From assembly GCA_021325145.1 (NCBI GenBank), contig JAJPHR010000079.1, positions 124,001 to 188,000 of the forward strand: a stretch of 64,000 bases of DNA, written 5' to 3'. A program made the translations under genes and the position numbers. How positions within the stretch are numbered: the stretch's first letter is position 1; each line of letters opens with the position of its first letter. Below are positions 33,739 through 43,924 of the stretch, one piece after another. The stretch is from Verrucomicrobiota bacterium. Its GTDB lineage: Bacteria; Verrucomicrobiota; Verrucomicrobiia; Limisphaerales; Pedosphaeraceae. The notes beneath the pieces are model-generated. The model was given only the letters and a program-made list of their open reading frames with translations. It did not search any database and was not told the origin of the DNA.

Positions 33739-36700
33739 ATGAAAAAGTTGTTTACCATTCGAGCCAGGCATTATGGAGCGGTTTTCCTTATAAGCTTTCT
33801 GGCACTCGCCAGCCACGCAGCCCTGGTTGGGCCCTACGCGCCGGATGCCAGCACTCTGCATCTCTGGCATATAAATGAAAGCACCACGCCGGTTATCGAT
33901 GCGGTATCGAGTGGCGGCACGAACCTCACGGCGTTGCAGAATGGAGCCACGCTGGCCAATGTTTCCCTGTCCGGCTTCGGCACAGCGCTAAGCACTCTGG
34001 GATCCGGCCCCAACTTCGCGGGAGCCCAGGCGCTATCGCCTCTCGCGTTGCCGAACGATGGCACCGCGATAACCTATGCCGATCCTGTTTCCGGTGCATT
34101 TACCTACGAAGCCATCGTTCAGATTGGCTACAATCCGGCGGCAAATCTCGGCGCAACCGCCGTGGGCGGCAATGGACGCAACACACCGCTGACAATCATT
34201 GCCGGTGAGGGAAACTCCAGCGCCACCCGGCTATTCACTTTTCGCCTCGATCCCGTGGGCTTCAACCCGAACGCCGGCGGCTTCACTTCACCGCTCACGC
34301 AGCCGGCGCTTGAATTCATCAACTTGAACAAGGCAGTTTCCGTTCAGAATATCCTGATGCTCGTTCCCACCAGCGGCCCTGATGCGATTGTTCAAAATGG
34401 CTGGTATCATGTCGCCATCACTTACAATGGCCAGCCGGGCACGGCCAACAATTTGAATTTTTACTGGACGCTTATGGATACAAACCGCACGTCTGCGAGT
34501 TTGCTCGGATCCGCCACCATGAACCTGAATCTCGCCACGGGAGTGGCTCCCAATTTCACCATCGGCAATACCGGGCGCGGTCCGGGTGGCAGCACCACCA
34601 CTCCGGTTAACGCCAACTTCCTCGGACTCATTGACGAGATCCGGATGAGCAAAGTGGCTCGTAGCGCCAGTCAGATGCAATTCATCCCGTCGGTGATTTC
34701 GATCGATGTCGATCTTACCAATCAAGTAACCGTCCTGGGGCAAACTGTCAGCTTTGTTGTCTCAGCTTCAGGCGTGCCCCCTCTGCGTTATATATGGAAG
34801 CACAACGATGCGACGATTCTTGGCGCGACCCAGGCCGTCTACACCATTCCGGCAGTGAGCGTGGGCGACACGGGCAATTACTACGTCATCGTGAGCAATA
34901 ATACCAGCGTGGCCACCAGCTCGATTGTCAGCCTGACGCTGCGGACCCCCGATAATTTGACGTGGGTTGGATCGGGATATGGCTGGGACGTTGCCAGCAG
35001 TCCGGCCTGGACGGATACCAACGGCTTCGGCAGCGTTTATACCGATGGCGACAATGTGACCTTCGACGACTCAGGGGCGGGCTTTTCCTCGGTCACGTTG
35101 GCGAGCCCGGTCTATCCCAGCTCGGTGGTTGTCAATTCAGCCAGTGATTACGTGTTCACCACCATTGTGAACGGAGGCCTCTTCGGCGCTTCAGGATTGA
35201 TCAAGCAAGGGACAGGCTCGCTGCTTCTTGACATAAACAATGGCAATACCGGGCCTACCCTGATCGGCAACGGTGCGATTCAAGTGGGCGTGGGCGGAAC
35301 ACGAGGCAGCCTTGGAATGGGGCCCGTTACCAACAACGGCGGGTTGCTGTTTAATCGGACAGATACCCTGGTCGTAAGTAATAATATCGCGGGCACCGGC
35401 GGCTTGACGAATGGCGGAACCGGAAATGTTACTCTGAGTGGCTCCAACACCTACTCGGGTGTTACTGCTGTGAGCGCGGGCACTCTCACCTTGGGCAACA
35501 GCAGCGCGCTCGGCTCCAGCCCGCAGGTGATTGTAACCAGCACCAGTGGCGGCGCGCTGGGCGGAACCCGTGTCGCCTTGAACTCTGGCGTCGCGATTCC
35601 GGCTGGCGTCGCGCTCTCGCTGCCATCGGACAATGCCGCCAACTCCCGTTCGATACTATTTGCTAACGGAACGAGCAGTTGGAACGGTCCCATCAACTTG
35701 AACGGCGACGGAACGATCGCCTTTGGTGGCACCTCGCCGCTCTCTGTCGGCGGCGCGGTCGGTTCGAGTTCGTTTACTGGCACCCTGCAATTGCGTGGTA
35801 ACGGCGGCGGCGGTGGCGGCGGATCGATTTCGGGCGTCATGACGCTGTCACCCGCCAGTGTCGTGCAAATTAACGATGGCGTCACTTGGATTGTCAGTTC
35901 CACGGGCAACACTTGGGGAACCTCCCAGATTGCCAATGGAACGCTCCAAGTCGGGCACAATAACGCCCTGCCCGTCAATACCACGGTGCAGTTGGGTGCG
36001 GCCGGCAATGGGATTCTGGACCTGGGCGGCTTCAGCCAGCAAATTGGCGGGTTGTCCACTGCGGGCACGGCCACAAACCAGACCATTGGCAGCAGCAGCA
36101 CAAGTTCGGATGCGACCCTGATCTATAATGGCGGCGCCTCCACTTACGGCGGCAACCTGGTTGATGTCGTGGGCAGCGGCACTCATAAAATGGCACTCAC
36201 AGTAGCTGGCGGCACGCTGACCCTGGCAGGCGTCAACACCTTTAGCGGGGACACCACGATCAGTGGCGGCACGCTTGCCTTGACCGGAACGGTGGCGATT
36301 GCCAATTCCCCCAATATTAACATCAGCGCGGGAGCAACGCTGGATGTTTCAGCCCGAACCGGAGGCAGTCTGACCGTGGCCGCCAATCAAACCCTCAAGG
36401 GCGACGGCACGTTCAACATCGTGGGCAGCCTGGTCGCGGCCGGCACCGTGGAATTGAAATTGAACAAGTCCGGAGCAACTTTGAGCAACGACAGCATTCA
36501 AGGTCTCTCGCAAATCACGTACGGTGGCACGTTAAAACTTGATCTCAGCGGTAATCCGCTGGTTGGGAGTGAAGCGTTCAAACTGTTTAATGCCACGACT
36601 TATTCGGGCGCATTCACCACGCTGACACCCGCAACCCCCGGCCCTGGACTGGCCTGGGATACGAGAACTCTCGGTACGGATGGCACGCTCCGCGTTCTCC

Positions 36701-36936
36701 CAATCCCAGTGATGGGCAGCAGCATGGTCGTGGGAGGCACCAACCTCACCATGAGCGGTTCCCATGGCCCCATTTTGGGCACTTACGTGATCGTAGCCTC
36801 GTCCCGGATCGCTCTGGCGCGATTCCGCTGGACACCCGTGGCAACCAATACGTTTGATGCAAGCGGCAATTTCACTTGCACCATCCCTATAGACCCGGAA
36901 TTGCCGCACATGTTCTACTCGATCAAGGTCCCGTAA
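33739..36936 (+). CDS. Secreted LamG-Ig-beta-strand-repeat (PATR-type) surface protein
   Basis: A 1065-residue protein. The signal peptide (MKKLFTIRARHYGAVFLISF, cleavage about 27) is followed at once by LVGPYAPDASTLHLWHINES. LamG covers about 28-315, and an Ig-like domain about 316-405 (LRYIWKHNDATILGATQ). The long beta-strand-repeat region (about 490-900) has units such as SGSNTYSGVTAVSAGTLTLG and GVNTFSGDTTISGGTLAL of the autotransporter-associated repeat type. A Gly run (GGGGGGGS) sits near residue 690. There is no C-terminal autotransporter barrel, so export or anchoring must differ. About 290 residues of the repeat region closely match the protein at 43978. Probably an adhesin or matrix protein. 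Confidence 0.83.
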   Translation: MKKLFTIRARHYGAVFLISFLALASHAALVGPYAPDASTLHLWHINESTTPVIDAVSSGGTNLTALQNGATLANVSLSGFGTALSTLGSGPNFAGAQALSPLALPNDGTAITYADPVSGAFTYEAIVQIGYNPAANLGATAVGGNGRNTPLTIIAGEGNSSATRLFTFRLDPVGFNPNAGGFTSPLTQPALEFINLNKAVSVQNILMLVPTSGPDAIVQNGWYHVAITYNGQPGTANNLNFYWTLMDTNRTSASLLGSATMNLNLATGVAPNFTIGNTGRGPGGSTTTPVNANFLGLIDEIRMSKVARSASQMQFIPSVISIDVDLTNQVTVLGQTVSFVVSASGVPPLRYIWKHNDATILGATQAVYTIPAVSVGDTGNYYVIVSNNTSVATSSIVSLTLRTPDNLTWVGSGYGWDVASSPAWTDTNGFGSVYTDGDNVTFDDSGAGFSSVTLASPVYPSSVVVNSASDYVFTTIVNGGLFGASGLIKQGTGSLLLDINNGNTGPTLIGNGAIQVGVGGTRGSLGMGPVTNNGGLLFNRTDTLVVSNNIAGTGGLTNGGTGNVTLSGSNTYSGVTAVSAGTLTLGNSSALGSSPQVIVTSTSGGALGGTRVALNSGVAIPAGVALSLPSDNAANSRSILFANGTSSWNGPINLNGDGTIAFGGTSPLSVGGAVGSSSFTGTLQLRGNGGGGGGGSISGVMTLSPASVVQINDGVTWIVSSTGNTWGTSQIANGTLQVGHNNALPVNTTVQLGAAGNGILDLGGFSQQIGGLSTAGTATNQTIGSSSTSSDATLIYNGGASTYGGNLVDVVGSGTHKMALTVAGGTLTLAGVNTFSGDTTISGGTLALTGTVAIANSPNINISAGATLDVSARTGGSLTVAANQTLKGDGTFNIVGSLVAAGTVELKLNKSGATLSNDSIQGLSQITYGGTLKLDLSGNPLVGSEAFKLFNATTYSGAFTTLTPATPGPGLAWDTRTLGTDGTLRVLPIPVMGSSMVVGGTNLTMSGSHGPILGTYVIVASSRIALARFRWTPVATNTFDASGNFTCTIPIDPELPHMFYSIKVP

Positions 36937-36972
36937 ATCAGCACTCAGGCCAACCAGAAAGATCCTTTTCGT

Positions 36973-37842
36973 ATGAAGCTCATATATCCTGAAACTTCCA
37001 TCAACGTGAATATCTCAAAAGATGCCGGCCTCACCGGAAAGCCTGCCGGGCGCAAAAGGTTTCCAACCGGCGCTTTCACCTTGATCGAGTTGCTGGTCGT
37101 GATCGCGATCATCACGATTCTGGCGGCGATTCTGCTGCCGGTCCTCGCCAAGGCCAAGGATCGCGCGAAAAGAGCCCAGGACATGAGCAACCTTCGGCAA
37201 CTGGGCCTGGGCGTGATGATGTACGCCGGCGATAATGATGATCGTCTTTTTTCGGCACTGCCATTCGGCAATGGCTTTCATCCGCTGGCGCTGGATTACA
37301 GTCTGGCTGACACGTTGAGCCACTACGGAATGGTCCTTAAAACCCAGCCGACGGATCAGAACAACATCTGGAGTTGCCCCACCCGTTCGTTTTTGCCGCG
37401 CCAGGATCCCACCACCCCGAGCCAGATTGCGATTGGTTACGAATACTTTGGCGGCGTCACCGTGTGGAACAATCCCGCCGGTGCCATTCAGAATCCGCCC
37501 AGTCCCGTAAAACTGGGCACTTCCAAACCGACCTGGCTGCTGGCGGCTGAATCCAATGCGCGATTCACCGATCAGACTCAAAACAACGGTTGGGGCTTTG
37601 ATGGCCAGACCCCGACCTTTCCTGCGCGCGTGCCGCACCCGCGAAAGGACGGCGCTCCCGCGGGCGGAAATCAATTGTTTGTTGATGGCTCCGCCAAATG
37701 GGTAAAGTTCGAAGACATGCTTTTCCTTAACTCCTGGAATCCCGGAACCCGCCGGGTGTTTGCCTTTGCCTATCAGGAGGACTTGGGAAACCTGACCGCC
37801 GGCCAAATTACCCAAATGAAACCGACGCCGGCGGATTTTTAG
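36973..37842 (+). CDS. Solitary type II secretion/pilus-type pseudopilin
   Basis: A 289-residue protein with a prepilin N-terminal methylation motif (GAFTLIELLVVIAIITILAA). The leader before the F is unusually long (about 34 residues from the ATG at 36973), so a later start is possible. After the hydrophobic helix come AKDRAKRAQDMSNLRQLGLG and, near the C-terminus, HPRKDGAPAGGNQLFVDGSA, resembling the H-X9-DG tail of the large Planctomycetes/Verrucomicrobia pseudopilin family. These are cleaved by a prepilin peptidase and assembled or retained at the membrane. No other pilus or secretion gene is nearby. It lies 36 bp after the LamG repeat protein and may share its transcript. Confidence 0.85.
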   Translation: MKLIYPETSINVNISKDAGLTGKPAGRKRFPTGAFTLIELLVVIAIITILAAILLPVLAKAKDRAKRAQDMSNLRQLGLGVMMYAGDNDDRLFSALPFGNGFHPLALDYSLADTLSHYGMVLKTQPTDQNNIWSCPTRSFLPRQDPTTPSQIAIGYEYFGGVTVWNNPAGAIQNPPSPVKLGTSKPTWLLAAESNARFTDQTQNNGWGFDGQTPTFPARVPHPRKDGAPAGGNQLFVDGSAKWVKFEDMLFLNSWNPGTRRVFAFAYQEDLGNLTAGQITQMKPTPADF

Positions 37843-37918
37843 AACGACCCCGCTACATTGTCCACACGCCAGAAACCAGACCAGCCGAATGGTTCACTGG
37901 CCGTTTGAAAATTGCTTC

Positions 37919-40900
37919 ATGCAAACTCGGAAATGGTTCCTGCTGCTGAGTGCGCTAAGTCTGTTCTGCGCCGTGGCCCGGGCGGGCTCGCTGGAATCCG
38001 GCTTTGCCAATCCCCCGCGTGAGGCACGTTTGCGCGCCTATTGGTGGTGGATCAACGGGAATGTAACCAAGGCGGCAATCACGCGCGATCTCGAGCAGAT
38101 GAAACAACAGGGATTCGGCGGCGCGCTGATTTGCGATGCCGGCGGCGCGGAGCAGGACGGAAACGCGCCCGTCCCACATGGTCCGACGTTTTTCAGTCCG
38201 CAATGGAGGGAGCTTTATAAACACACTCTGCGCGAAGCCGACCGCCTGGGATTGGAGATGAGCCTGAACATCCAAAGCGGTTGGAATCTTGGCGGACCCA
38301 TGATCAAAGCCGAAGATGCGCCCAAGAAGCTGGTGTGGTCCAAAACCCAAGTGGAAGGTCCGGCGGTGTTCGAACGTCAGTTGTCTGAACCATCCCATGC
38401 GCCCGAACTATATCGTGACCTGTTCGTCCTGGCTTACCCGCTAAACACAACAACGGGCGCGCCGCAGCAAATCCAGGCGCTGGAACAAAAAGCGCTGATT
38501 CAGGGGCTCGGCTGGTCCGCCCCGGACTGCAGTTCATTATTGCGGGATTCCGCGGACAAACCCGGCGAGGAAGAGGTGGAATCCGCGCAAGTGCAGGAGC
38601 TTACGACAAATGTGGACCACTCCAGCGTGCTGCATTGGAAAGTCCCGCCCGGCCGATGGGAAATCCTGCGGCTAGGATACACGCTCAATGATCACGCTCA
38701 CATATCCACCAGCAGCGAGGGATGGAGGGGGTATGCTCTGGACCCGATCGATGGCCGCGTCTTTCAGTCTTACTGGGATCAAGTGGTCGAGCCGCTGCTT
38801 CAAGACGCCGGCCCGCTTGCGGGCCGAACGCTGAAGTACCTGCATACGGACAGTTGGGAAGTCGAAGTGCTCAACTGGACACCCACCCTGAGAGAGGAAT
38901 TCCGCCGTCGCCGCGGCTACGATTTGGCGCCCTTCCTCCCGGTAATTATGGGACGCATCGTGGACAGCCGGTCGGTCAGCGACCGTTTCCTTAATGATTT
39001 TCGCCGCACGATCGGTGATCTCGCCATCGACAATCATTTTCGGCCGTTCAGTGACGGAGCGCACCGGCATGGGATGCAGATTCATCCCGAATCCGGCGGC
39101 CCTCACTCGGTTCCCGTGGATTCCTTGCAATGCTTGGGGATGGACGACGCTCCCATGTCTGAGTTCTGGGCGCAATCAGGCCGTCATCGGGTCGCGGATG
39201 GGGACCGGTTTTTCATCAAGCAGCCCGCTTCGGCCGCTCACACCTATGGCCGGCGCCTGGTGTTGGGAGAAGGATTTACCAACATTGGGATGCATTGGCA
39301 GGAAACCCTTTGGGACAACTTGAAGCCGGCTTTCGATCGTGCCTCCTGCGAAGGATTGAACCTGCTGGTCTGGCATGCCTTCGTTTGCTCGCCCAGCGAG
39401 ATGGGGCTGCCCGGCCAACAATATTTCGCAGGCACACATCTGAATCCAAATTCGACCTGGTGGTCGGAGTCCGGCCCCTTTCTGGCTTATATCAACCGCA
39501 CTCAGTTTCTTTTGCAGCAGGGGTTGTTTGTGGCCGACGCCTGCTATTATTACGGCGATCACGTGCCAAACTTCGCCCAGCTCAAAAGGTCTGATCCTGC
39601 GAAAGTGCAGCCTGGTTACGATTACGACGTGGCCACCGAGGAAATCGTGTTGAACCGGATGAGTGTGAAAGACGGGCGTATCGTGCTGCCGGACGGAATG
39701 AGCTACCGGGTTTTGGTGCTGCCCAACTTCAATCGCATTTCACTGCCCGTCCTGAACAAGGTAAAGGAACTCGTGAAAGCGGGCGCAACGGTCATAGGAC
39801 CCCGCCCAAGGGAAGCAACCAGCCTGGAGAATTATCCGCAATGCGATCAAACGGTCACTCAATGCGCCAATGAACTTTGGGCGGACTGCGATGGCCTCAC
39901 CAAAAAGGAACATTCCTTTGGGAAAGGACGCGTCATCTGGGGTAAAACGGCGCGTGAAGTCCTGCGAGCGGAGAACGTTGCGCCGGACTTTGAAGTCAAT
40001 GGCGGCTCGCCTTCCGGATTTGACTACATCCACCGGCGCGATGGAGACACGGACATCTATTTCGTCGTCAATTCATTGAACTCAGGGGCGAATGTCTCCT
40101 GCGTGTTCCGGATCGCGGGCAAGGCTCCCGAAGTGTGGCTCCCGGACACGGGTGAAATTGTTCGCAGCCCGATTTACGAGGAAAAGAGAGGGCGTGTGGA
40201 GGTTCCGTTGCGTCTGGAACCTTACGGGTCGGCATTTGTTGTTTTTCGCGCGTCGGGACGGGCGCAAATTGCCGATGTCAGCCGGAATGGCGAGGCTGTC
40301 TTCGCCACCAGTTCGGCGGGCAGTTTCACGGACGCGGTTCAAGTGCGCGAGCAGCCGGGCAAGCTGCTCGTGCTGGAGGCGGGCGAACCCGGGGAGTATT
40401 TTCTCAGAAGCACGCAGAAGCGCGTGGGCAAGGTGACGATTCCTCCCCTGCCCCCGCCTTGCCTGCTAACGAATGCCTGGACTTTGCACGCGCCGCTCCA
40501 GGAACTCGCCGGCCTGGCCGTCAAGCCAATCCAATTGAACAGCCTGAAATCCTGGACGGAATTTCCGGATGCAAAGCTGAAGTATTTTTCCGGCACTCTC
40601 AAGTACACCCGGGAAATTGATCTGGGCGACGAGCGGTTTGGCGATGGCAAACGGCTCTGGCTGGACCTTGGCGAGGTTCACGAATTGGTCGAGATTGAAC
40701 TCAACGGACAAAATCTCGGCATCCTTTGGAAGCCGCCGGTTCGCGTGGACATTTCGGACGTCGCAAAGCCGGGCTCAAACCAACTCATTGTCCGCGTCAC
40801 CAATTTTTGGCCCAACCGCATCATCGGGGATCTATACCTTCCCGAGGCCGAGCGGGTCACGCGAACCAACATCCGGCAGTTGTCGCGTGGCACGCCTTTA

Positions 40901-40966
40901 ATGGTATCCGGACTCCTGGGTCCGGTCCGGCTGGTTACCACGATGGAACAGACGGTTCAATTTTGA
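37919..40966 (+). CDS. Secreted GH106-type alpha-L-rhamnosidase
   Basis: The ATG at 37919 gives 1015 residues with signal peptide MQTRKWFLLLSALSLFCAVA. The frame opens 30 bp earlier. The N-terminal (beta/alpha) barrel begins ARLRAYWWWINGNVTKAAIT, then RDLEQMKQQGFGGALICDAG, the usual start of GH106. Other segments are TDSWEVEVLNWTPTLREEFR, RRRGYDLAPFLPVIMGRIVD and GMQIHPESGGPHSVPVDSLQ. The C-terminal jelly roll has ELNGQNLGILWKPPVRVDIS and SGLLGPVRL. GH106 enzymes release terminal alpha-L-rhamnose from rhamnogalacturonan or similar glycans. Its stop is 4 bp before the ATG of the next gene, so the two are co-translated, suggesting one substrate. Confidence 0.85.
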   Translation: MQTRKWFLLLSALSLFCAVARAGSLESGFANPPREARLRAYWWWINGNVTKAAITRDLEQMKQQGFGGALICDAGGAEQDGNAPVPHGPTFFSPQWRELYKHTLREADRLGLEMSLNIQSGWNLGGPMIKAEDAPKKLVWSKTQVEGPAVFERQLSEPSHAPELYRDLFVLAYPLNTTTGAPQQIQALEQKALIQGLGWSAPDCSSLLRDSADKPGEEEVESAQVQELTTNVDHSSVLHWKVPPGRWEILRLGYTLNDHAHISTSSEGWRGYALDPIDGRVFQSYWDQVVEPLLQDAGPLAGRTLKYLHTDSWEVEVLNWTPTLREEFRRRRGYDLAPFLPVIMGRIVDSRSVSDRFLNDFRRTIGDLAIDNHFRPFSDGAHRHGMQIHPESGGPHSVPVDSLQCLGMDDAPMSEFWAQSGRHRVADGDRFFIKQPASAAHTYGRRLVLGEGFTNIGMHWQETLWDNLKPAFDRASCEGLNLLVWHAFVCSPSEMGLPGQQYFAGTHLNPNSTWWSESGPFLAYINRTQFLLQQGLFVADACYYYGDHVPNFAQLKRSDPAKVQPGYDYDVATEEIVLNRMSVKDGRIVLPDGMSYRVLVLPNFNRISLPVLNKVKELVKAGATVIGPRPREATSLENYPQCDQTVTQCANELWADCDGLTKKEHSFGKGRVIWGKTAREVLRAENVAPDFEVNGGSPSGFDYIHRRDGDTDIYFVVNSLNSGANVSCVFRIAGKAPEVWLPDTGEIVRSPIYEEKRGRVEVPLRLEPYGSAFVVFRASGRAQIADVSRNGEAVFATSSAGSFTDAVQVREQPGKLLVLEAGEPGEYFLRSTQKRVGKVTIPPLPPPCLLTNAWTLHAPLQELAGLAVKPIQLNSLKSWTEFPDAKLKYFSGTLKYTREIDLGDERFGDGKRLWLDLGEVHELVEIELNGQNLGILWKPPVRVDISDVAKPGSNQLIVRVTNFWPNRIIGDLYLPEAERVTRTNIRQLSRGTPLMVSGLLGPVRLVTTMEQTVQF

Positions 40967-40970
40967 TTAT

Positions 40971-43844
40971 ATGGAAGGCGCTCTCCCCAACAAACAGCCA
41001 CAGTGGCGCCGGTTCTGGCAACCATTGTTATTGTTGTGCCTCGCCTTGCTGGCGCTGGCGAACCCGGCTCGGGCCGATTCGCAGCAAACGTATTTGCAAT
41101 GCCTGACGAATTTCGAAACTTACGCGGAATCCATCTGGCATACGGCGGCTTATTCCGGAGCACCCGCGGATGCCGGTTACTGGGGAGACGGAGGCAGCAG
41201 CGGCAACGGTGGCATTCGTGGGAACAGCGGCATTGCGGTTGCCTATGCTGTGCTGGTCGTGGCGATCCCCGGTGACGCAAGAACATCCAATCGCCTGGCA
41301 CGGATCCGGCAGGCGCTTAACTATGACACCGCCACGCACGTCAGCGGCACGAACAATTGTGTGGACGGGCATCCTTGGGGTTGGAGCAGTTCCAGCAGCA
41401 CGGATTGGCAAACCCCGGAATGGTCAGGCTCCATGGGGTTGGCGTGCATTTTGGTGCAGAACCAATTGCCCGCCGCCACCGTACAGGCGGTGCAGCGGGT
41501 CGTCACTTCCGAGGCCTCGCATCGCGCGGGCATCGCCCCGGCCAGTGGTTACGTGGGTGACACCAAGGCCGAGGAAAATGCCTGGGACAGCAACATCCTG
41601 TCACTGGGCGCTGCCTGGATGAATTCGAATTCAAATGCGGCCACCTGGTTAAATGCAGCGAAGCAATACCTCGTCAACAGCTACACGGTTGCGAATACCA
41701 ATGGCGACTCGCTCGCCAATTGGGTGACGACGGTGAACCTCTACCCCAGTTACGCGCTGGAAAATCACGGCTTCTATCACCCTACCTACGAAATGGTTGC
41801 CGGGATGTCGCTGGGTGATTCGCTGCTCATGGCCCAATTGGCAAATCCCGCGGTGGCGACGCAACTGCAAGCCTTTGCGGAGCATAACATCATGGCCGTC
41901 TGGACCAATAACTTGCGCGACATGGTGATGGATTCGGGTGACTTCGCCTACCCCGCCGGCCTGGATTGGGAGCTGCATGATTTCGAGCAAAACTCATACA
42001 TCACCTGGATGGCGGCCCATTTCAATGATCCACTCGCCCGCCGGACCGATGGCCAACTGGCCCAATTGGCGCGTTACCGCCAGTCCGTCAATGGCGATGG
42101 CACGTTCGTTGGCCCCAGTGGCGGCGGGTTTTATCGCGAAGCGGTCGAAGCCCGGCGGACTGCCATCGCCTGGTTGTTATGGGCGCACGCGGACTATCCC
42201 ACAGGTTCGTCGAGCGCTCCCGCTCCCAGTGTTACCTATTGTCCGGATGTCGGCGTGATAACGCATCGGAGCCCCTTTGGCTTTTTCTCGCTGAGTTACG
42301 GATCGCGGATCATGGCCGTAGTTGAGCCCTCGGCCGCGTCGGTACCCACCAATGCGTTTATAGCCTCCCCACGCCTGCCCGGCATCCTGGGTCTCGGCGC
42401 ACTGGGAAACCCGACCTCCGCTCAATTGATCAGTTTTGCCACAAATGCCAATGGTTTCGACGCGGAATTGACGCTCCAGAATGGCACGAACGGCACCACC
42501 GAGGTTTACGTGAAGAGCACGGGTGAAACGATTGGCATGGTTGAAGTTCCCTCACCCGTTGCCAGTACTGTTGCCTCAATTGCCGGCAGTTTTGACGTGG
42601 GGATTGAAAACGATCCTTTGACCGGAGGCACTCGGTTAATCGAGTGGGCGGGCGGTTCAGCGACGGTCACCAACCGGAGCGGAGCATCGGTGAACATCAG
42701 CAACAATTGGGTGTGTGTGGCGGGCCGCTACGGAATGGCGGCGGGACCATCCGGATCATTTAACTATCAAGCTTCCACCAGCTACAATCGGCTGGGAGCC
42801 GCGGAAGACACGCTGCAATTCATGCCGCAGAGTTCCCTCGGGCCGCGCTACGCGGTCTGGTTTCCTGCTAAAAATGCGACCCAGACGATGAGCAATGCGA
42901 CTTCCATCGGTTGGACAGTTTCCGGGACGAACGGCTTGCTGTCATTTCCTGGTCCGGGTGGCGTGATGCAGCAGATAACTGTGGTGTTGCCGGCTGTAAC
43001 TGCCACGTATCCTCCCTATCAAGTGTCGGTTTCCTCCGTCACGGCTTCTTCTTTTCAGGCTGGCTTTCCGCCAACCAATGCCGTCAATAACAATTTCTCC
43101 GACTTTTGGGTTTCTTCCGGCACGCTGGCTGGACAAGGCCCCACGCCAGCAAAGCCGGAGTGGCTGAAGTTCACCTTCCCACGCTCCGTGGCGGTGTCGG
43201 AATTTCAAGTTTATCCCCGTACGGCCAATGGCGGCTACGGACCGCAGAACCTGCAAATGTTGCTCAATGGAAACGTGGTTTACACCGGCAGCATGGGGCC
43301 GGTTACCACGCTGGATGTTCATCTTTCGCCCCCCATTACTGCTACTAACGCGCAACTGTTGATCACCAGCTCCTACGCCCGGGGTAATCCGGTCAACCCT
43401 CCCAATGTTCAAGTGGTTGAAGTGGTTTTCGCCGAACGCGCGCAACCCGGGACCTTCGGCGATTGGTCTTTGCAGGAATTTTCCGACGCGCAATTGGCGG
43501 ATCCCTCGACTGGAGCGCCCCTGGCCGACCCGGATCACGACGGAGTGCCAAACCTTATGGAGTTCGCGACGGGGGGCAATCCGTGGGTTGTCGATGCAAC
43601 CTCGGCGTTGCTGAAGCCCGCGTCCTCGGTGCCGGGCACGCTGGCCTTTCGCTTCCAGGAGCGCAAGAACCTGGGTGGCGTGCAACGGCATTTCTACAGT
43701 TCGACCGATATGATCAACTGGACGGAAGCCACCCCGCTATCGACGCAAAGTGTGAGTGATTTGGGCAGTTCATGGCTTATGCAGACGGTGTTCCCCGCCC
43801 TGCCCCATACCACTTTTTACCGGTTGGGCTATCGACTCCCCTGA
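40971..43844 (+). CDS. Secreted alpha/alpha-toroid protein with discoidin module, putative polysaccharide lyase-like
   Basis: A 957-residue protein with signal peptide to about residue 35. Residues 36-410 are helix-rich, with tracts such as GIAVAYAVLVVA, YPSYALENHGFYHPTYEMVA (about 258-277) and AGLDWELHDFEQNSYITWMA, resembling an alpha/alpha toroid. Residues 430-680 are beta-rich (VITHRSPFGFFSLSYGSRIM). This toroid-plus-beta-sandwich order is seen in PL8/heparinase-type lyases, but I cannot name a family. A discoidin-like module follows (683-823), then a calcium-binding type repeat DPDHDGVPNLMEF (854-866) and the C-terminal module (YSSTDMINWTEATPL). It is 4 bp downstream of the GH106 gene. 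Function is inferred from fold and context. Confidence 0.7.
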   Translation: MEGALPNKQPQWRRFWQPLLLLCLALLALANPARADSQQTYLQCLTNFETYAESIWHTAAYSGAPADAGYWGDGGSSGNGGIRGNSGIAVAYAVLVVAIPGDARTSNRLARIRQALNYDTATHVSGTNNCVDGHPWGWSSSSSTDWQTPEWSGSMGLACILVQNQLPAATVQAVQRVVTSEASHRAGIAPASGYVGDTKAEENAWDSNILSLGAAWMNSNSNAATWLNAAKQYLVNSYTVANTNGDSLANWVTTVNLYPSYALENHGFYHPTYEMVAGMSLGDSLLMAQLANPAVATQLQAFAEHNIMAVWTNNLRDMVMDSGDFAYPAGLDWELHDFEQNSYITWMAAHFNDPLARRTDGQLAQLARYRQSVNGDGTFVGPSGGGFYREAVEARRTAIAWLLWAHADYPTGSSSAPAPSVTYCPDVGVITHRSPFGFFSLSYGSRIMAVVEPSAASVPTNAFIASPRLPGILGLGALGNPTSAQLISFATNANGFDAELTLQNGTNGTTEVYVKSTGETIGMVEVPSPVASTVASIAGSFDVGIENDPLTGGTRLIEWAGGSATVTNRSGASVNISNNWVCVAGRYGMAAGPSGSFNYQASTSYNRLGAAEDTLQFMPQSSLGPRYAVWFPAKNATQTMSNATSIGWTVSGTNGLLSFPGPGGVMQQITVVLPAVTATYPPYQVSVSSVTASSFQAGFPPTNAVNNNFSDFWVSSGTLAGQGPTPAKPEWLKFTFPRSVAVSEFQVYPRTANGGYGPQNLQMLLNGNVVYTGSMGPVTTLDVHLSPPITATNAQLLITSSYARGNPVNPPNVQVVEVVFAERAQPGTFGDWSLQEFSDAQLADPSTGAPLADPDHDGVPNLMEFATGGNPWVVDATSALLKPASSVPGTLAFRFQERKNLGGVQRHFYSSTDMINWTEATPLSTQSVSDLGSSWLMQTVFPALPHTTFYRLGYRLP

Positions 43845-43924
43845 CCGACCATTTTTTAAGAGCCAATTCGTAACCAGAAAGAGACATGACAAATTGAGCC
43901 AGCCAGTGTACTTAGTGCCTCCGC

